Positions 10,230 to 23,414 of a DNA stretch of 64,000 nucleotides are shown piece after piece. Every line of letters starts with the position of its first letter. Position 1 is the stretch's first letter. Under the pieces are notes generated by a model. The model saw only the letters and a list, made by a program, of their open reading frames with translations, did not search any database and was not told the DNA's origin. Origin of the DNA: Anoplopoma fimbria (Eukaryota > Chordata > Actinopteri > Perciformes > Anoplopomatidae); NCBI RefSeq assembly GCF_027596085.1, contig NC_072470.1, positions 4,667,297 through 4,731,296 of the forward strand, given 5' to 3'. The position numbers and the translations under genes were made by a program.

Positions 10230-10525
10230 GAGATTCTCACCACATAATTGACCATTTCTGTATCAGTTACTCGATATTTGTTACCTTGAATTCTTGAAGA
10301 ACACTTACATTTTTCTGGCATGCCACCACGTTTTACAGAGAATCAATAAACAGAGAAAAATCTTGATAGAGTTAAGTCAATGGCTCCAATTTACCTTACT
10401 GTTCTCTGTTTTTTGATTCTCTGTTAAAGGTGGAGGCATGCCAGAAAAATGAAGTTTTCTTCAAGTATTCAATGTAACACAGGACAAGTAATTGATATAC
10501 GAATGGTTATTTTGTGGGTTAAGTA
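10230..10525. repeat. Foldback (long inverted repeat) element, ~300 bp
   Basis: The left arm (about 10230-10365) and right arm (about 10395-10525) are imperfect reverse complements over about 110-130 bp. The best part is TTTTTCTGGCATGCC (10311-10325) against its complement at about 10436-10450. The centre is about 40 bp. This is consistent with a MITE or foldback transposon. No clear target-site duplication was found. Confidence 0.7.
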
Positions 10526-13076
10526 TTCCATTAACATAGTAAGCATCAAATCTGGATGAGTTGGATCTAAAATGTATATATTACTTTAATTAGACATCCT
10601 CAAGTTTGGCCACTCGCTGTATCCGTCACCTCTCCAAGTTGTTTATGTGTAAAGAGATGTATGAGATGAAATATAGATGGACACATATTTTTGTATTTTC
10701 AAGTATTTAATATTGGCATCCCCTCATGGCAGATTTGAATCCGGTGTTGACACGCGTATCCTGCATTCTCAGACAATAGCTCTCGAAGCTATCGCTTCAA
10801 GTGGAGTGTTTGGGACACCCAAAGCCACTGACACACACTGCCAAGTGTCGTCGTAGATATTTGACCTTCAGTGTAGGTCACATAGCTTCCATCCCTTTGT
10901 GGCGGACGCTGGCTTAACGCTCTTGGCAAACACAGACGTACTCCGAAACTTCCTTGATCTGATATTGAGTCATTTTAAAAGGAAAAGGAACACATAATCA
11001 TCCCTAACAAGCATGTGTCAGTAAACAGTTTGCTAAATGAATAACAGAGTCATTTGGAGGACTCACACCACACTAGTGGCTCCATTTAAGGCTGCTGGCA
11101 CTCTGACATTCTCATCTATGCGGTCATCCCTGCAGCTGTTAGCTACAATGACACCAGGAATCAAAAGAACTGTGTCGCTCTTTTTCCTGAGATTGGGTTT
11201 CAATATCAAAAGCTGAAGAGGATTTGTTGGAGTATGCAGGCTACTTAACAGGATCCATCAACCGGGACACATGTTGCATGTTTACAGGTGTAGCTGTCTT
11301 GCACAATGTAGTCCACTAGATGGAGCTAGAGATTTATTTTAAGAGGACGACCTGAGAGAACATGAGGGTACGATGTGCAGGTTTGAAAGCAAAGAGATTA
11401 AGGAGGTTTCTCTTTTTGAGACACACGATTTTTGACCTCATCAGCAATAAATTAAGCATCCCATTATTTCACAAGGGACCTATATTTGCTCATATTGGAA
11501 ACATCCAGATTTAGGTAACATTGAACACTCAGGACTGCTGTGTAACCATATCTGGAAAAAGTTGTTGTAAAATACAGGTGGTTTGATTTTAATGACCTGA
11601 AGAAACAATCCTATTTAACATTCCTTTGTCAATTGTTTGATGAAGGAACATGAAGTCAGAAGACATTCTCATAAAATGATGTTTCCTGGAGGAGCTAAAA
11701 CCTTTAATTGCATCAAATCAGAGCAGTAAATAATGTGCAGATCCTGTTTTTCCCCACGATATTGCTTCTTGTCATTGTGATCTTATCAAATGGGAAAAGT
11801 CTGGCTTTTTTTTGTTTTATGACCCCAGAGAGTAGAAGAAGCGTGTGAAAGCGCACGTACACATCCCTCCGTCCCAAACTGTAACACTGAGTGAATGTAT
11901 ACTGGGAATAAAAAGTGGGTGGTAATGAGGTGGTCGATGACGTCCGGAGACGGATCAAACATTTCTGTCTGGTGACCTCTGACATTTTGGCTCCTCCTCC
12001 TTCTCCCTGCAGCCTGCAAGCATGCTGGGAGAAACAACAAGGGATTCTGGGAAAGACAGAAGGAGGGCTTTCCTTAAATATAAACAACATCTGTGTGTAT
12101 GTGTGCAAGGCAGATAGAGGAGTGCATGTATTGAAGCAGAATATTTTTATTAATATTATTATTATTATTATTATTTCCTGAGAATTTTAGCTCTGATTTT
12201 ACATTTGACCCAGATTAAGCAGCAATGAATGGGTTTGAGACAGCCACAGACACATTGTTTGATTTAGTGTATACTATATACAGTTTTTCAGTAAGAAAAA
12301 TACAGAGCTATAATACAGGCTGACCTCAGCCTTTAAGCAGAGCAGCCTTTGTCCTCTGACCTTGGCCATATATCTGTCATGGAGTTCAAACATGTGACCT
12401 TGAGGTGACAGGACCTCCACCTATAGCCAGCGCCTCTGGTTTGTTTTCAAAGATTTAAATCCTCTAATCTTTTCAATCTGAAAAGGTTACGTCCGTATCC
12501 AGCAGTAAGAGGACTTGAAATTCCAATTCAGATTCACTCTCTCGTTTACATTCAATGATCAGTTGCTCTTGATGACGAAGATCTCAGAGCAGCGCCAGCG
12601 TTCACCCTGAAGCTCTCTACCGTTTGTATTGTGTGTAAACTCAGACCTGTATTTTGTGTTCTTCTGCGTAAAGCTGATACACTACGATCTGGGGATTTGG
12701 CCTTTAACTCGGCTCCATATTTTATTTGTTTTAATAATGAGAGTCAGATGTTGCATTGGATAAATATTGCATTACTTTTCACAATCAAAAGCAGATGTGG
12801 AGCAACATGTGAAAACACAGTAGATAGAGGACAGAGGAGTACTGCACCGTATCTTCTCTACTTTGAAGAAGTGTGTGGATCGATCAATTTTCAAGATTAC
12901 AATATTCCTTTTTCTAGCTGGAGTTAAGTGTGTTGTCTCATAATCAAAGTTAAATACCAGTAGTTGATGGAAATTGTCACAAATTGTTTAGGGTAGCTGT
13001 TTATCTGTTGATCGCTGCTCAAATAACAATTATACATTATAGAAAAGTTAACACGTTTTAAAATGCTTCTTCGGCC

Positions 13077-13559
13077 ATCAGATCACAAGTGGACAGTGCT
13101 ATATATTAGAGTAAACGACCACCAAGATGCAATCTGATCCGATCACATATGATTGGTTGACCAGCTTACCTTTGTTTTGTAGCATGTTACGCCAATCACA
13201 TAGCGACAGGTGTCGTTCGGTTTGTAGCTTCATGTCCGCAATGAAGTTACAACTTTACCGCATAAAAGCGTCAAACATGTTGGCCGATTTGGTCTGCCAG
13301 GAGCACGCCAGGGAATAGCTGTAGTCTGTTTTATTGGATTTCTTCTGCTTTTTTTTCTTCACTGGAAGTGCATTTCTTCCTCCTGTTAAAAACAACAACA
13401 CATTTTGTCTTGGCAAATATAAATTATGTACGTGTTTATTTGCATATAGAGGGTGGACATCAGATCAGATTACAAGTGGTCACTAGAGATCTGGAGACGC
13501 ACTCTAACGCCAGGTATGGACTGACGTTCTGAGAGCTGTCCACTTGTGATCAGATCACC
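13077..13559. repeat. Repeat with terminal inverted repeats and an internal direct copy
   Basis: The left end CATCAGATCACAAGTGGACA (13077-13096) is matched by the reverse complement at 13536-13559. A third, direct copy of the motif lies at 13458-13482 (CAGATTACAAGTGGTCAC). The organisation suggests a degenerate non-autonomous DNA transposon. Confidence 0.55.
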
Positions 13560-14713
13560 CAGGATGCATTGTAATGCCAGATGTAAACAGGGCTTATTCT
13601 TGTAAGGGCTTATTCTTTATCTACCATAACGGAATACATTTATACACTCCGTACTTTGTGCTTTGTTTAACCGTAGCATTGATTACATCACTGATCCAAA
13701 ACTGATGACTTTATTTGAATGTAAAGCCACACTCCTAATCTCTACGTCCTGCATCGTACATTGTAAATCAAAGCCCACTGACACAATGAACCGCATTGCA
13801 TTAATCTTAGCACATGCATGTGGCACTACATTTCACAATCCTCTAAATAGTTGCAGTTGACGGATAATTCTCGCGCCTGTCCTGTGAATAATCTGATGTG
13901 TTGTTACTGGAGGTCAGCCGCCCCGAATGCAGCAGAGATGAGATTTACATCAAACCGACATTCACACTCAGGCAGAGTCACGCAATGTACGAAGGGCTTA
14001 AGCGGCAGATGTGGATGTAAATGACATATGATCACCGGACTCAGAGGGACGTTATGACAGATGTGAGGAGAGCTGTAGACGCCGTCACATCGCCGGGTCG
14101 CCGGTGGCAACCATCTGCTTTACACGCTGACCCTTTACTTGACATGGTCTGTCTCCTCAGACTCTTTCACGCTCTCACTTCCCCTCTCGCTTCTCTTCAC
14201 GCTTTGTCTCACATTTTCCTTTTAGCCGGCAGCAACGCAACGATATTTTTGTATATTTCAAAACAAGACCAATGTTGTAGTTTTAAAGTAAACAATATGT
14301 GTCTAAACATAGCAGTTTGGGATTTAATGTCTTGTATGTATTTGTACCAGTGGCCAGCATGTGTTCCACGACACACCCACCACATGTCAATAATGTGCTA
14401 ACACACACACACACACGCTTTCACACAGCTGCTCATTGTGAAGTCCATGCGGTTAGTTGGCCTTAATTACCGATGTCTCTAATTAGTGACAGGTTATCTA
14501 ACAACTGTGTGTGAGAGAGAAAGAATATCTGAGGGAAAGAGAGGGAGAAATATTAATGCTGCAATGTGTGAGTGTGTGTGTGTGTTTGATTTAGCAAAGT
14601 TTTGTGTGTATAAGAACAACTACTGCTTTAGTCGAACATACCGTAAACTTTTATACATTTAACATCCTTATTTTGGTGCATAAAGACTTTATAGACATCC
14701 TGGCAATAAGATA

Positions 14714-14965
14714 TGGAGTGCTGCAGGGAAGATGTTTGTAGGCCAACAAGAAGTTAGCATCACTCTGGTTCCCTCGACAAAAAAACAGTGAGTTTATTGA
14801 AGAAAATAAACTCTGGGACAAGCAAACGTTTATGATACTTACATGTTTTGTTTAGCGAGATAATCTTCACAATTTTTATGATTTTTGAAGCTTGAATGCA
14901 ATCAGCAGAAGTAAAAAGCTAACGTTAGGCTGTGGACGAAGCACACCACAGTCGCATTAGCGTGA
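14714..14965. repeat. Dispersed repeat family R1, copy 1
   Basis: Shares a series of blocks with 37898-38100, in the same orientation: GGAGTGCTGCAGGG, TTTGTAGGCCAAC, GGTTCCCTCGAC and GAATGCAATCAGCAGAAGT. The family is otherwise unidentified. Confidence 0.6.
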
Positions 14966-15910
14966 GTATAAACAAAAAGGCTGTGAAGGTGCACTAGTGT
15001 TCTTGTGATGACATTTAGTGGTCTCATTTAGCCACTTGTTAGCAACCACCTGTTTGAAGACACGTAAAAATCGGACTTAAATCCAGACGTCTAACCAAAA
15101 ACCCATTGACTTCACTGTGAGGAAACAGAAAGTGCAAAAATGCTGACTTATTTCTGAGTTTTAGGACTGATTCCTGCAGCACTATATAGACGAGGGTTAT
15201 TTAAGGCACACATTCTGATGGCGCTGCTGCTGTTACCATGGCAATCAATTTGTGTGTGTGTGCACGTGTGAGCAAATGTGTCCTCCACATGAACCCCTCG
15301 CAGAGAGAAAACTGATTCACACTTACACCTCACAGATTCACTTGTTGCTGGGTTTTTTTTCACCTTTCCTGAGAAGAAATAGTCACGTCACAGGCTTTCT
15401 ACAGAAACAATGTTGTTTTTTTTTTCCCGTTTTTAACATTGGAGTTGCCATCTTGTGTTACCTCCCACACTGACAAGATGTTTGGTGATGGAGTTAACAA
15501 AGCAAGTCAATGTATTTGTAATGTTACAACTAAAGTGTAAACACTACAATTCACCTTTTAACTCTCAGCTAAGTATTAATGCCGAGCACAGAGAAATCCA
15601 GAGACACACCCCTAAAGTGCTGTTTAGCCACATGAACCCATGAAGATTTGTTAACATCAATACTGCTGCATTATTCATTGAATATCCTTCTGACAGTCAG
15701 TTACTTAACTCAAGCCGTCACTCCCATTCTGTAGTGCTGATGTTTGTAATTCTTTAAGGCCTGGGGGGGTTAGCTCACGTGGAAATTAGCACAAATCTAC
15801 TCAAAGATGCCGAGACAAACTGAGGCCAAACAGATTAGATGCATCTAAGTATTAAGATATGGAAAGCTGACTTTCAAACATTTGGCTGAGATATTTTTCG
15901 TTCAAACATG

Positions 15911-15911
<1 letters not shown>

Positions 15912-15978
<67 letters not shown>
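15912..15978. repeat. (ATT)n microsatellite
   Basis: Near-perfect ATT trinucleotide array of about 67 nt with one interruption near its end. A shorter ATT array lies at about 12153-12175. Confidence 0.95.
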
Positions 15979-16092
15979 TAACTCTAATGTGAATAATCCT
16001 GACTATCTCTTCTACTTCTTTCCTCTACTTCTCTCCTTGCTGTTTCATTAAAGACTTCTTGCAGCTCCGATGAGGAGAGATAATTAACTCTT

Positions 16093-16427
<335 letters not shown>

Positions 16428-17822
16428 AGACACGACAGATCACAGTTCTCTTCCATTAGACTGTTTCTAAAAACATATTTCACCACTCCTGCTATCTGAT
16501 TGCCATGGTAACCTTTACACCTGTCATGTGCAGACACACTCATTCTCAAAATAGCATATTTTGCAACGGCAGTCTGGTAGAAAAGCTAAACAGTTGACGA
16601 TCTCCTCGTGCGGGAGCAGCTCCTCTAACGTTCAAAAAAGAAAAATCTTGATGGGGAAATCAGAATGGTGACTACAATACAAGTACTACTCATTATTTGT
16701 TGTGTGTATTACAGTGCGGGTGAGACTTCAGTTTGATGAAATGAACTAGCAGGTTTTTTGGTAGGTTTGGCATCAGGGAGACTGAATAAAGTACTCTTCC
16801 TGACTGACCTTTCACTAAGCTCCATTAAATAGCCTAAAACCCACATCACCAGTAGATTAGAAAACACACGGCACCAAATCCTTCCTGTTAAATCTTGTAA
16901 ATGAATTGCATGGGATTACGTTCATTTGCGTTTTCCTAATATCTCCTAATAGTTCGTTACAAGGAAACACAATGTGACAACAGTGTTGATATCGGAAAAC
17001 GGTGGAACCACTGGCTGGCTGTAGCGTTCAGAAATAAATATTTATTAGGTTTCTAATGTTGCTGTTATTCAAGGCCACATTTTTCTATAATGCATTGTAT
17101 ATTTAATCTATTTGCGATTTAAAACCCTTTATAAAACCCTTAGAAATGAATCTTATCATCATGCTGGACCCTCTATTTAAAACTATAGGCATATATTATT
17201 GTAAATGTTTTCATATTGGCTATTAGTGCTATTGTGAAACACTACAATATCAATATGAACATCTCAAACTGTTAATCCGCTTACACAGTTTACACATTTA
17301 TACAGTAATCTGAATTTAGGATTGTTTGCGGAACCTGACGTGTTACACTCGTACGAGTTTACCGTCAGATAAGAATATCAAACTGTTCTCACATGAGGTT
17401 TAATGGATTCATCATGTGTGTGTGAGTGAGGTGATGTATCAGATGTCATTACTTCTGTAATACATCTCTTTAGCGCACAAACTACACAATGATGAGATTG
17501 TTACATAACAGTCCGCACGTGTGCACGCTATGTTAACTGGTAGCCTGGTGATTCATTGCACACATGGATAACTAAATGGCAGAGAATCAGAGCCGGGAAT
17601 GAAGTGTTATGTAATGTGACTGCCGCGCACACGTACACTCGATGGAGTAAACGGGTGCTAAAGAAAAGAAATCTCTCATTCACTGATATGATTGTATGTG
17701 TGTGTGTATTAGTGTGTGTTCGTCTGAGTGCATCCAACTCTGACTGGCAGATTGCTTGCAGTGAAATGTCAGCTGCCCACACCATACAACATGCTGCGCT
17801 GCTAATATGAGAGTGTGTTTTT

Positions 17823-17825
<3 letters not shown>

Positions 17826-17914
<89 letters not shown>
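17826..17914. repeat. (TG)n microsatellite
   Basis: Pure TG dinucleotide array of about 89 nt. Confidence 0.98.
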
Positions 17915-17915
<1 letters not shown>

Positions 17916-18696
17916 ATTCTTCATTCAAAAGAGTGTGGAAAAGAGTGACAGGCAGACAAACAGATGGACGGATAGTTGGAGAGTCAGCATGGAAAGGCAA
18001 AATCAATACTAAATGTCAAGAGATATTCATTTATTATCATATTTCTCTGATACTTTGACACAGTATAAATTATGTTTTCCACATATACATTCCTCATTAA
18101 ATACTCCTAAGAGTCAGCTGTACATGTGAATGTTTCCATCAACTAACCACATGAAAATATCCAGCCGCAAAATGTGAAAGCGCCGCACAAATCCTGCCAT
18201 GAGCAGATTGAAAAATGAGGCTTTCTTGAAACAGCTGACCTGCAACAGACTGTAATCCACAAATATATAAATACATTTTGTTTTTATTGTCAAAGGCTGA
18301 TGAAAAGAGATTAAAAGGAATACATCAAAATATGGCATACAGGATATACAGCAAGTGCAACTCCTGCTAGATGAAAGGATGCTGCAATAGTCCCTAATTG
18401 ACTTTATTTGTTCTATAAAAATAATTTTACTGTATAATGTCATGGCAGCTTTATTTTTTTGTATTTTACAGAACTGATCCTCTAAAGTGCTGAACATGAT
18501 TAAATGTTTTGAATGTGCGATGCTCGGTATAAAATAATGAGGTGAATGCTTTAATATTTTGAGACCTGTAGAGAAGAAAAATTGGCTTAAGCAATTGAAA
18601 AGAAAGCTGTAAAAAACTATGTTTGTTTGCACATTAAAATAAAATATTATAAAAGATATGATCACCATCATATGGATGCCCTTAATCCCACACACA

Positions 18697-18698
<2 letters not shown>

Positions 18699-18763
<65 letters not shown>
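18699..18763. repeat. (CA)n microsatellite
   Basis: Pure CA dinucleotide array of about 65 nt, preceded by a short interrupted CA stretch. Confidence 0.98.
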
Positions 18764-18765
<2 letters not shown>

Positions 18766-18898
18766 GATGAACTTGTTCACACCGACTGCCTTCTTAGCCT
18801 AAAACACTGCACACACATCGTCTCGTCTGCGCTCGTGTGTGTGCGTGTCACAGGGTGGACTGCTGGAATGGTTATCTTGGGTTGATGGGGTATGGATT

Positions 18899-18912
18899 GT
18901 TGTCATGGCAAC
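18899..18912. promoter_or_regulatory. RFX X-box-like palindrome
   Basis: GTTGTCATGGCAAC, a near-perfect palindromic X-box between two long CA/TG arrays in the intergenic region. Confidence 0.45.
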
Positions 18913-19141
18913 TAAATAATGGGGTTAAGATGGCGAGGGGTGTCTGTGTGTGCGTCTGTTTTGGGTTTATTTAGCCCCTGTCTAACAGGAGTGTCTCTTT
19001 GGGAGTGTGTTACAGTGACATCAATGACTGATTGAAGGAGAATGAGACATGAAAAGAGAGAAGATCAGGACTTTCTGTGCCTCAGTAAGACTGATAGTGA
19101 TTTATTTAGTGACAGTCATCCAATGCTGCTAACCAGTCTTT

Positions 19142-19250
<109 letters not shown>

Positions 19251-20436
19251 CATAATAAAAACGTCTATCAGGTCTCATCCCTCCCCTGCACAGTAAATCC
19301 ATCTCTCTGGCTCCGTCATCATTAAGAGGCTAAGATCGGTCCAGGGAGAAATCCATGCTACTCTGCGTCGGTGTCATTTTGTCAGGTTGTTATTTTTCTG
19401 CATCAGAAGCTCAGAGGGGATCTGGAAATATTTGATTTTGCATCCAGCGTCATATTGGCCACTAGAGGCTACCAGGGCAAAATCCATTTCCATCCTCTGA
19501 GTGTGTGTTTTGAGAAATCCATCTGCTCTCTCCTTGTTAAGACCGGCCCCTGAGGGCCCGTTCAGCACAAATCCTCTCCTTCTTGCACTCTTTTACCAGT
19601 CATCAGGGAAAGGAGGAACATCAGCCTTAGTATGTGATTCGGCCCCATATTCATTAAAATGACTTGTTTTTTAAATGCAAAAACAGTAATCCAGGTTAGT
19701 TGCATTAATGTTGAGAAAGTCTGTTGATGATGATCAGCTGTTGCTTGCTTTTCCCCGATGCATGCAGCTTCAGCATCAGTCTCTTAGCACGATACCATGT
19801 ATGTGGCCATGATCATTATTTAAAGACATTTTCTATTTTAAATTAGGTTCCTGCAGAAACTGTTTGTCCTCCATGTTGCCTTTACCACTGTAAGTAGAAA
19901 GTGTTCCACGACTCCGAGAACAAAGAGACAATGTAGTCTTAGCTCGCTCAGAATCACAGCGAGGTCGGTCAGGACATTCCACAGCGTTCATTTTACCGTC
20001 TAACAAGTTTATTGGAAGTGCAAGAAGAGCATGGCTGAAGGCAAAGGTCAGAGAAGGAGTGATTGACAGCTCAAACTAGGATCACACGCACTCTTTTAAT
20101 TTGTTGCCGGTTATTTATAGTTTGCACGTGCAGCTGAACACACCAACACTCCTCTGCTGTCTTTATCAAGTCATAATTACTACTTTTTCTTCCTTTCACT
20201 CTCTCTCTCTCACACACACACACACACCAACAGCAGTATGGATAGTACACCTCTACACTTGTTCATCGTGCGTGATACTTTGTTGCTAGGCAACACTGGC
20301 CTATGTCAGAACATCTCTGCATGAGAGATCAGACTCACAGTGTGTGTTTGTGTTTCCGTCGTTTTCTAATAATACTGTACTGTAGTTTGATAGCTGATCA
20401 TGAGAGGAGATGTCTGTAGGGGACATGAGGACATCA

Positions 20437-20545
<109 letters not shown>

Positions 20546-21587
20546 ACTAATCTGGATTGCAGGGTGCATTGTGTGGTTAAGCTGTAGAGAGAGTATACAC
20601 TATGTTGCAGCATGTTTCCTCTGCTATCAAATTTAAAAATGTAATCCTGACTTTTTTTTTTGTCTTTTGGGGCAGAATCTTTTTTTGATGCCGACTCTGT
20701 CCGCACAGAGACCAGCTGTCAATCAAAACATTGTTTTCCAGTACTGTGATGTCTTTTTTGAGCTTGTCCTCACTGGAGATTTGTACGGAGCCCTTGAAGG
20801 GACATGGAGGGAAATAAATGAAAGTTTTTCATTTCGGTCATTGTAAGAAATGTGTTAGGCACCAAGCACAACAATGGAGGTCACCTCTCAGCAGGAGAGG
20901 TTCATAGAACTATATTTTGAGATTGGCTTCAAATATAAAGACAAATGATGCAAGACTTGGTAAACTCGTCCCTCTGTGTCCCTCCCCGCTGCTAGGAGAC
21001 CACTTTTTCCGTGAGGATAGCAGACGGCAGCTCAGGAGACTGACCTTTAGTTAGCAAATGTAGCAACTCAAATACAGCCGGGGCAAACCTGTGTAGCAGA
21101 AGGTTTGCTGATCTATTTTCTGCCCGACGTCTGTTTATTTTTGCAGTTCTTTGTGGAAACTCTTAAATTCTTATGATTGAAAGCGTACATACTCTGTTGA
21201 CTCAAACAGAACTTTATATTAAAGTACATGTACGCCTCAAGCAAGATATTAAACCCAAAATGATTTAATGTAACCTTCAACCCTCCTAAACCCAACAAAA
21301 TGCCTAGCCTTTGAGCCACAGAATAGGGCAATAATTGTTTTTAGGACAGAAACATAAGATAAGTTGTATTATTCAGTCTTTGTTCTTTATTTATTTATCA
21401 GTTGAAGGTATTAGCTATGACTGTTCATGCTAACTAAACCAAACACTGACTATTGAATACATAAGCATGAAAAAAAACTAAACAAATAAAACATTTTGTG
21501 CCATAAATGTTCATGCTAACTACCCAGTTTAATCATCTACTTTTTTTCCCCCTAAAGCAATTCAACATTGCTGCTGCTGCCAAAATA

Positions 21588-21610
21588 AAAAAAAAAAAAA
21601 AAAAAAAAAA
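21588..21610. repeat. Poly(A) tract
   Basis: About 23 consecutive A residues. It could be a retroposon tail, but no body was recognised. Confidence 0.8.
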
Positions 21611-23040
21611 GCATAATTTCCTGTTAGCGAGATGATTCTTCCCAGAATAGATGACCTGCGCACCAGATGTTGAAGCTTCCATTAGGTGGATATTCTGTAG
21701 CCATTGTGTCATATTAACTGTATATTTAATCACCTTAGTGAAGTTAAAACGTTGCAGATTAAACCTTCATTGTATGTGTAGGGAGACGGGAGACAGAGGT
21801 GGAAAGATTATTTCAATATTGAGTGTGTGTTCATGCAGAAATATACAGACGTGTTACGCTGTAGTACAGAATTAATTCTAGTATAACATCTAAATATAGT
21901 GTTTTAAACACATGATATATCAATGGGGCATCTGTTTATATCTTTAAATCAAGCAAATCACATTTTTTTTCCCACCAGCATTCTTAAAATAACTTACTAA
22001 ACTGGATCATTCAGGCTCAGGTGTTGAATTCTGCTGAGCCGGTCAAGTTGTCCAGTTGAGTGGATATGCGTAGTTTGTAGCTACAGTGTGGAAATATATG
22101 TGCACCCGCATACAAGAGGAGCTCCGTGTTTGTGCCTAAACAACGTCAGCTCACCTTTCTGCTCTACACTCTTCTTCTGCTTCTCTATATAAAGGATAGA
22201 GATAAACTATCTTAAATCAAGCTTAATATAATAAACAGGCTAAATATAACAAACATCCAAAACATGCTTAATATAATACACATCCTAATCATCTTTAACA
22301 CTCTGTAAACCAGTTATCACTCAGTGTTTGTATTAGGGTTAGCATTAATCCCTTTGTGGCAAGTTGAGGCCTGAGTTTCAGCTGTCTTTGAACAGTGCCT
22401 CTGCATATTTTTGGTGAACATATTTGACCTCTCTGAGCAGTATTAAAGCTCATTATAACTAGGGGGCAAAAAAGCGACTCAGATTCAGTAGGGCTGTGGG
22501 CTACTAGTCATTACCATGTGACCGTTAAGTCCTACCTAAAGGACATTAATTACTCACACAACCATTACAGAGAACATGCTTAGTGAGCTGATTTTATAAC
22601 TTTCTTTAAATGCATGCAACCACAAAAGTAATCGCCAAAGTAGATCAATGAAAAAAAATCGAAATGGTTTTGAAACGTTAGGAAGCGTCTAATATGTCAG
22701 TTGTCGAAAGACCGGTATATGAATGTTACAATATTATAACATAACTTTTGATGGCAGGTTGTTGTTTTTTATAAGAAAAGAACAAAACTGAATTCAGACT
22801 TTGACCTTAAACAGCAGTTTTAAAAAAGAAAACCAGATATACCTAGAAAATGAACATAGCCATAGTCATAGTTCAGTCAGTGGAGGATTAGTCCAGTGGG
22901 AGGTGGTGTTGCTTTGGATGGGACAGGCTACGTTCTCTCTCTATCTACAGCAGGTATGGTGGAGGGAGAGGGTCTGTGTGTTCAACTGTCCCGTTAGTCT
23001 CTCAAGGCTGTTGGGAATTTATATATGAGTGTTGTAACGT

Positions 23041-23041
<1 letters not shown>

Positions 23042-23071
<30 letters not shown>

Positions 23072-23382
23072 TAAGGGAGTGGGAGAGCTTTAAAATTGTC
23101 ATCAGATTTTAATACCATCAAAGACCCTCTCTCTCCCCCGTTCTCATCACATCTCTCTCTCTCTCTCTCCCTCTCTCTCTCTCCCTCTCTCTCCCCATCT
23201 CTTCTCCCGTTATTGTGCTGTCCACTGTGAACACAGATCTCGCTGTGTGTGTGTGTGTGTGCGCGTGTGTGTGTGTCTTTGTGTGTGCGCACTGGTAATT
23301 TTCCATGAGGGAAAGTTGTGAGGCCCCAGGAGAAAGTCTTCACTGAGGGGAGGAGTCAGCAAAGGAATTCTGTGTGTGTAAG

Positions 23383-23413
<31 letters not shown>
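23042..23413. repeat. Cluster of short (GT)n and (CT)n arrays
   Basis: GT arrays at 23042-23068, about 23240-23277 and 23386-23413, with a CT-rich stretch at about 23150-23200. Low-complexity DNA. Confidence 0.9.
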
Positions 23414-23414
<1 letters not shown>

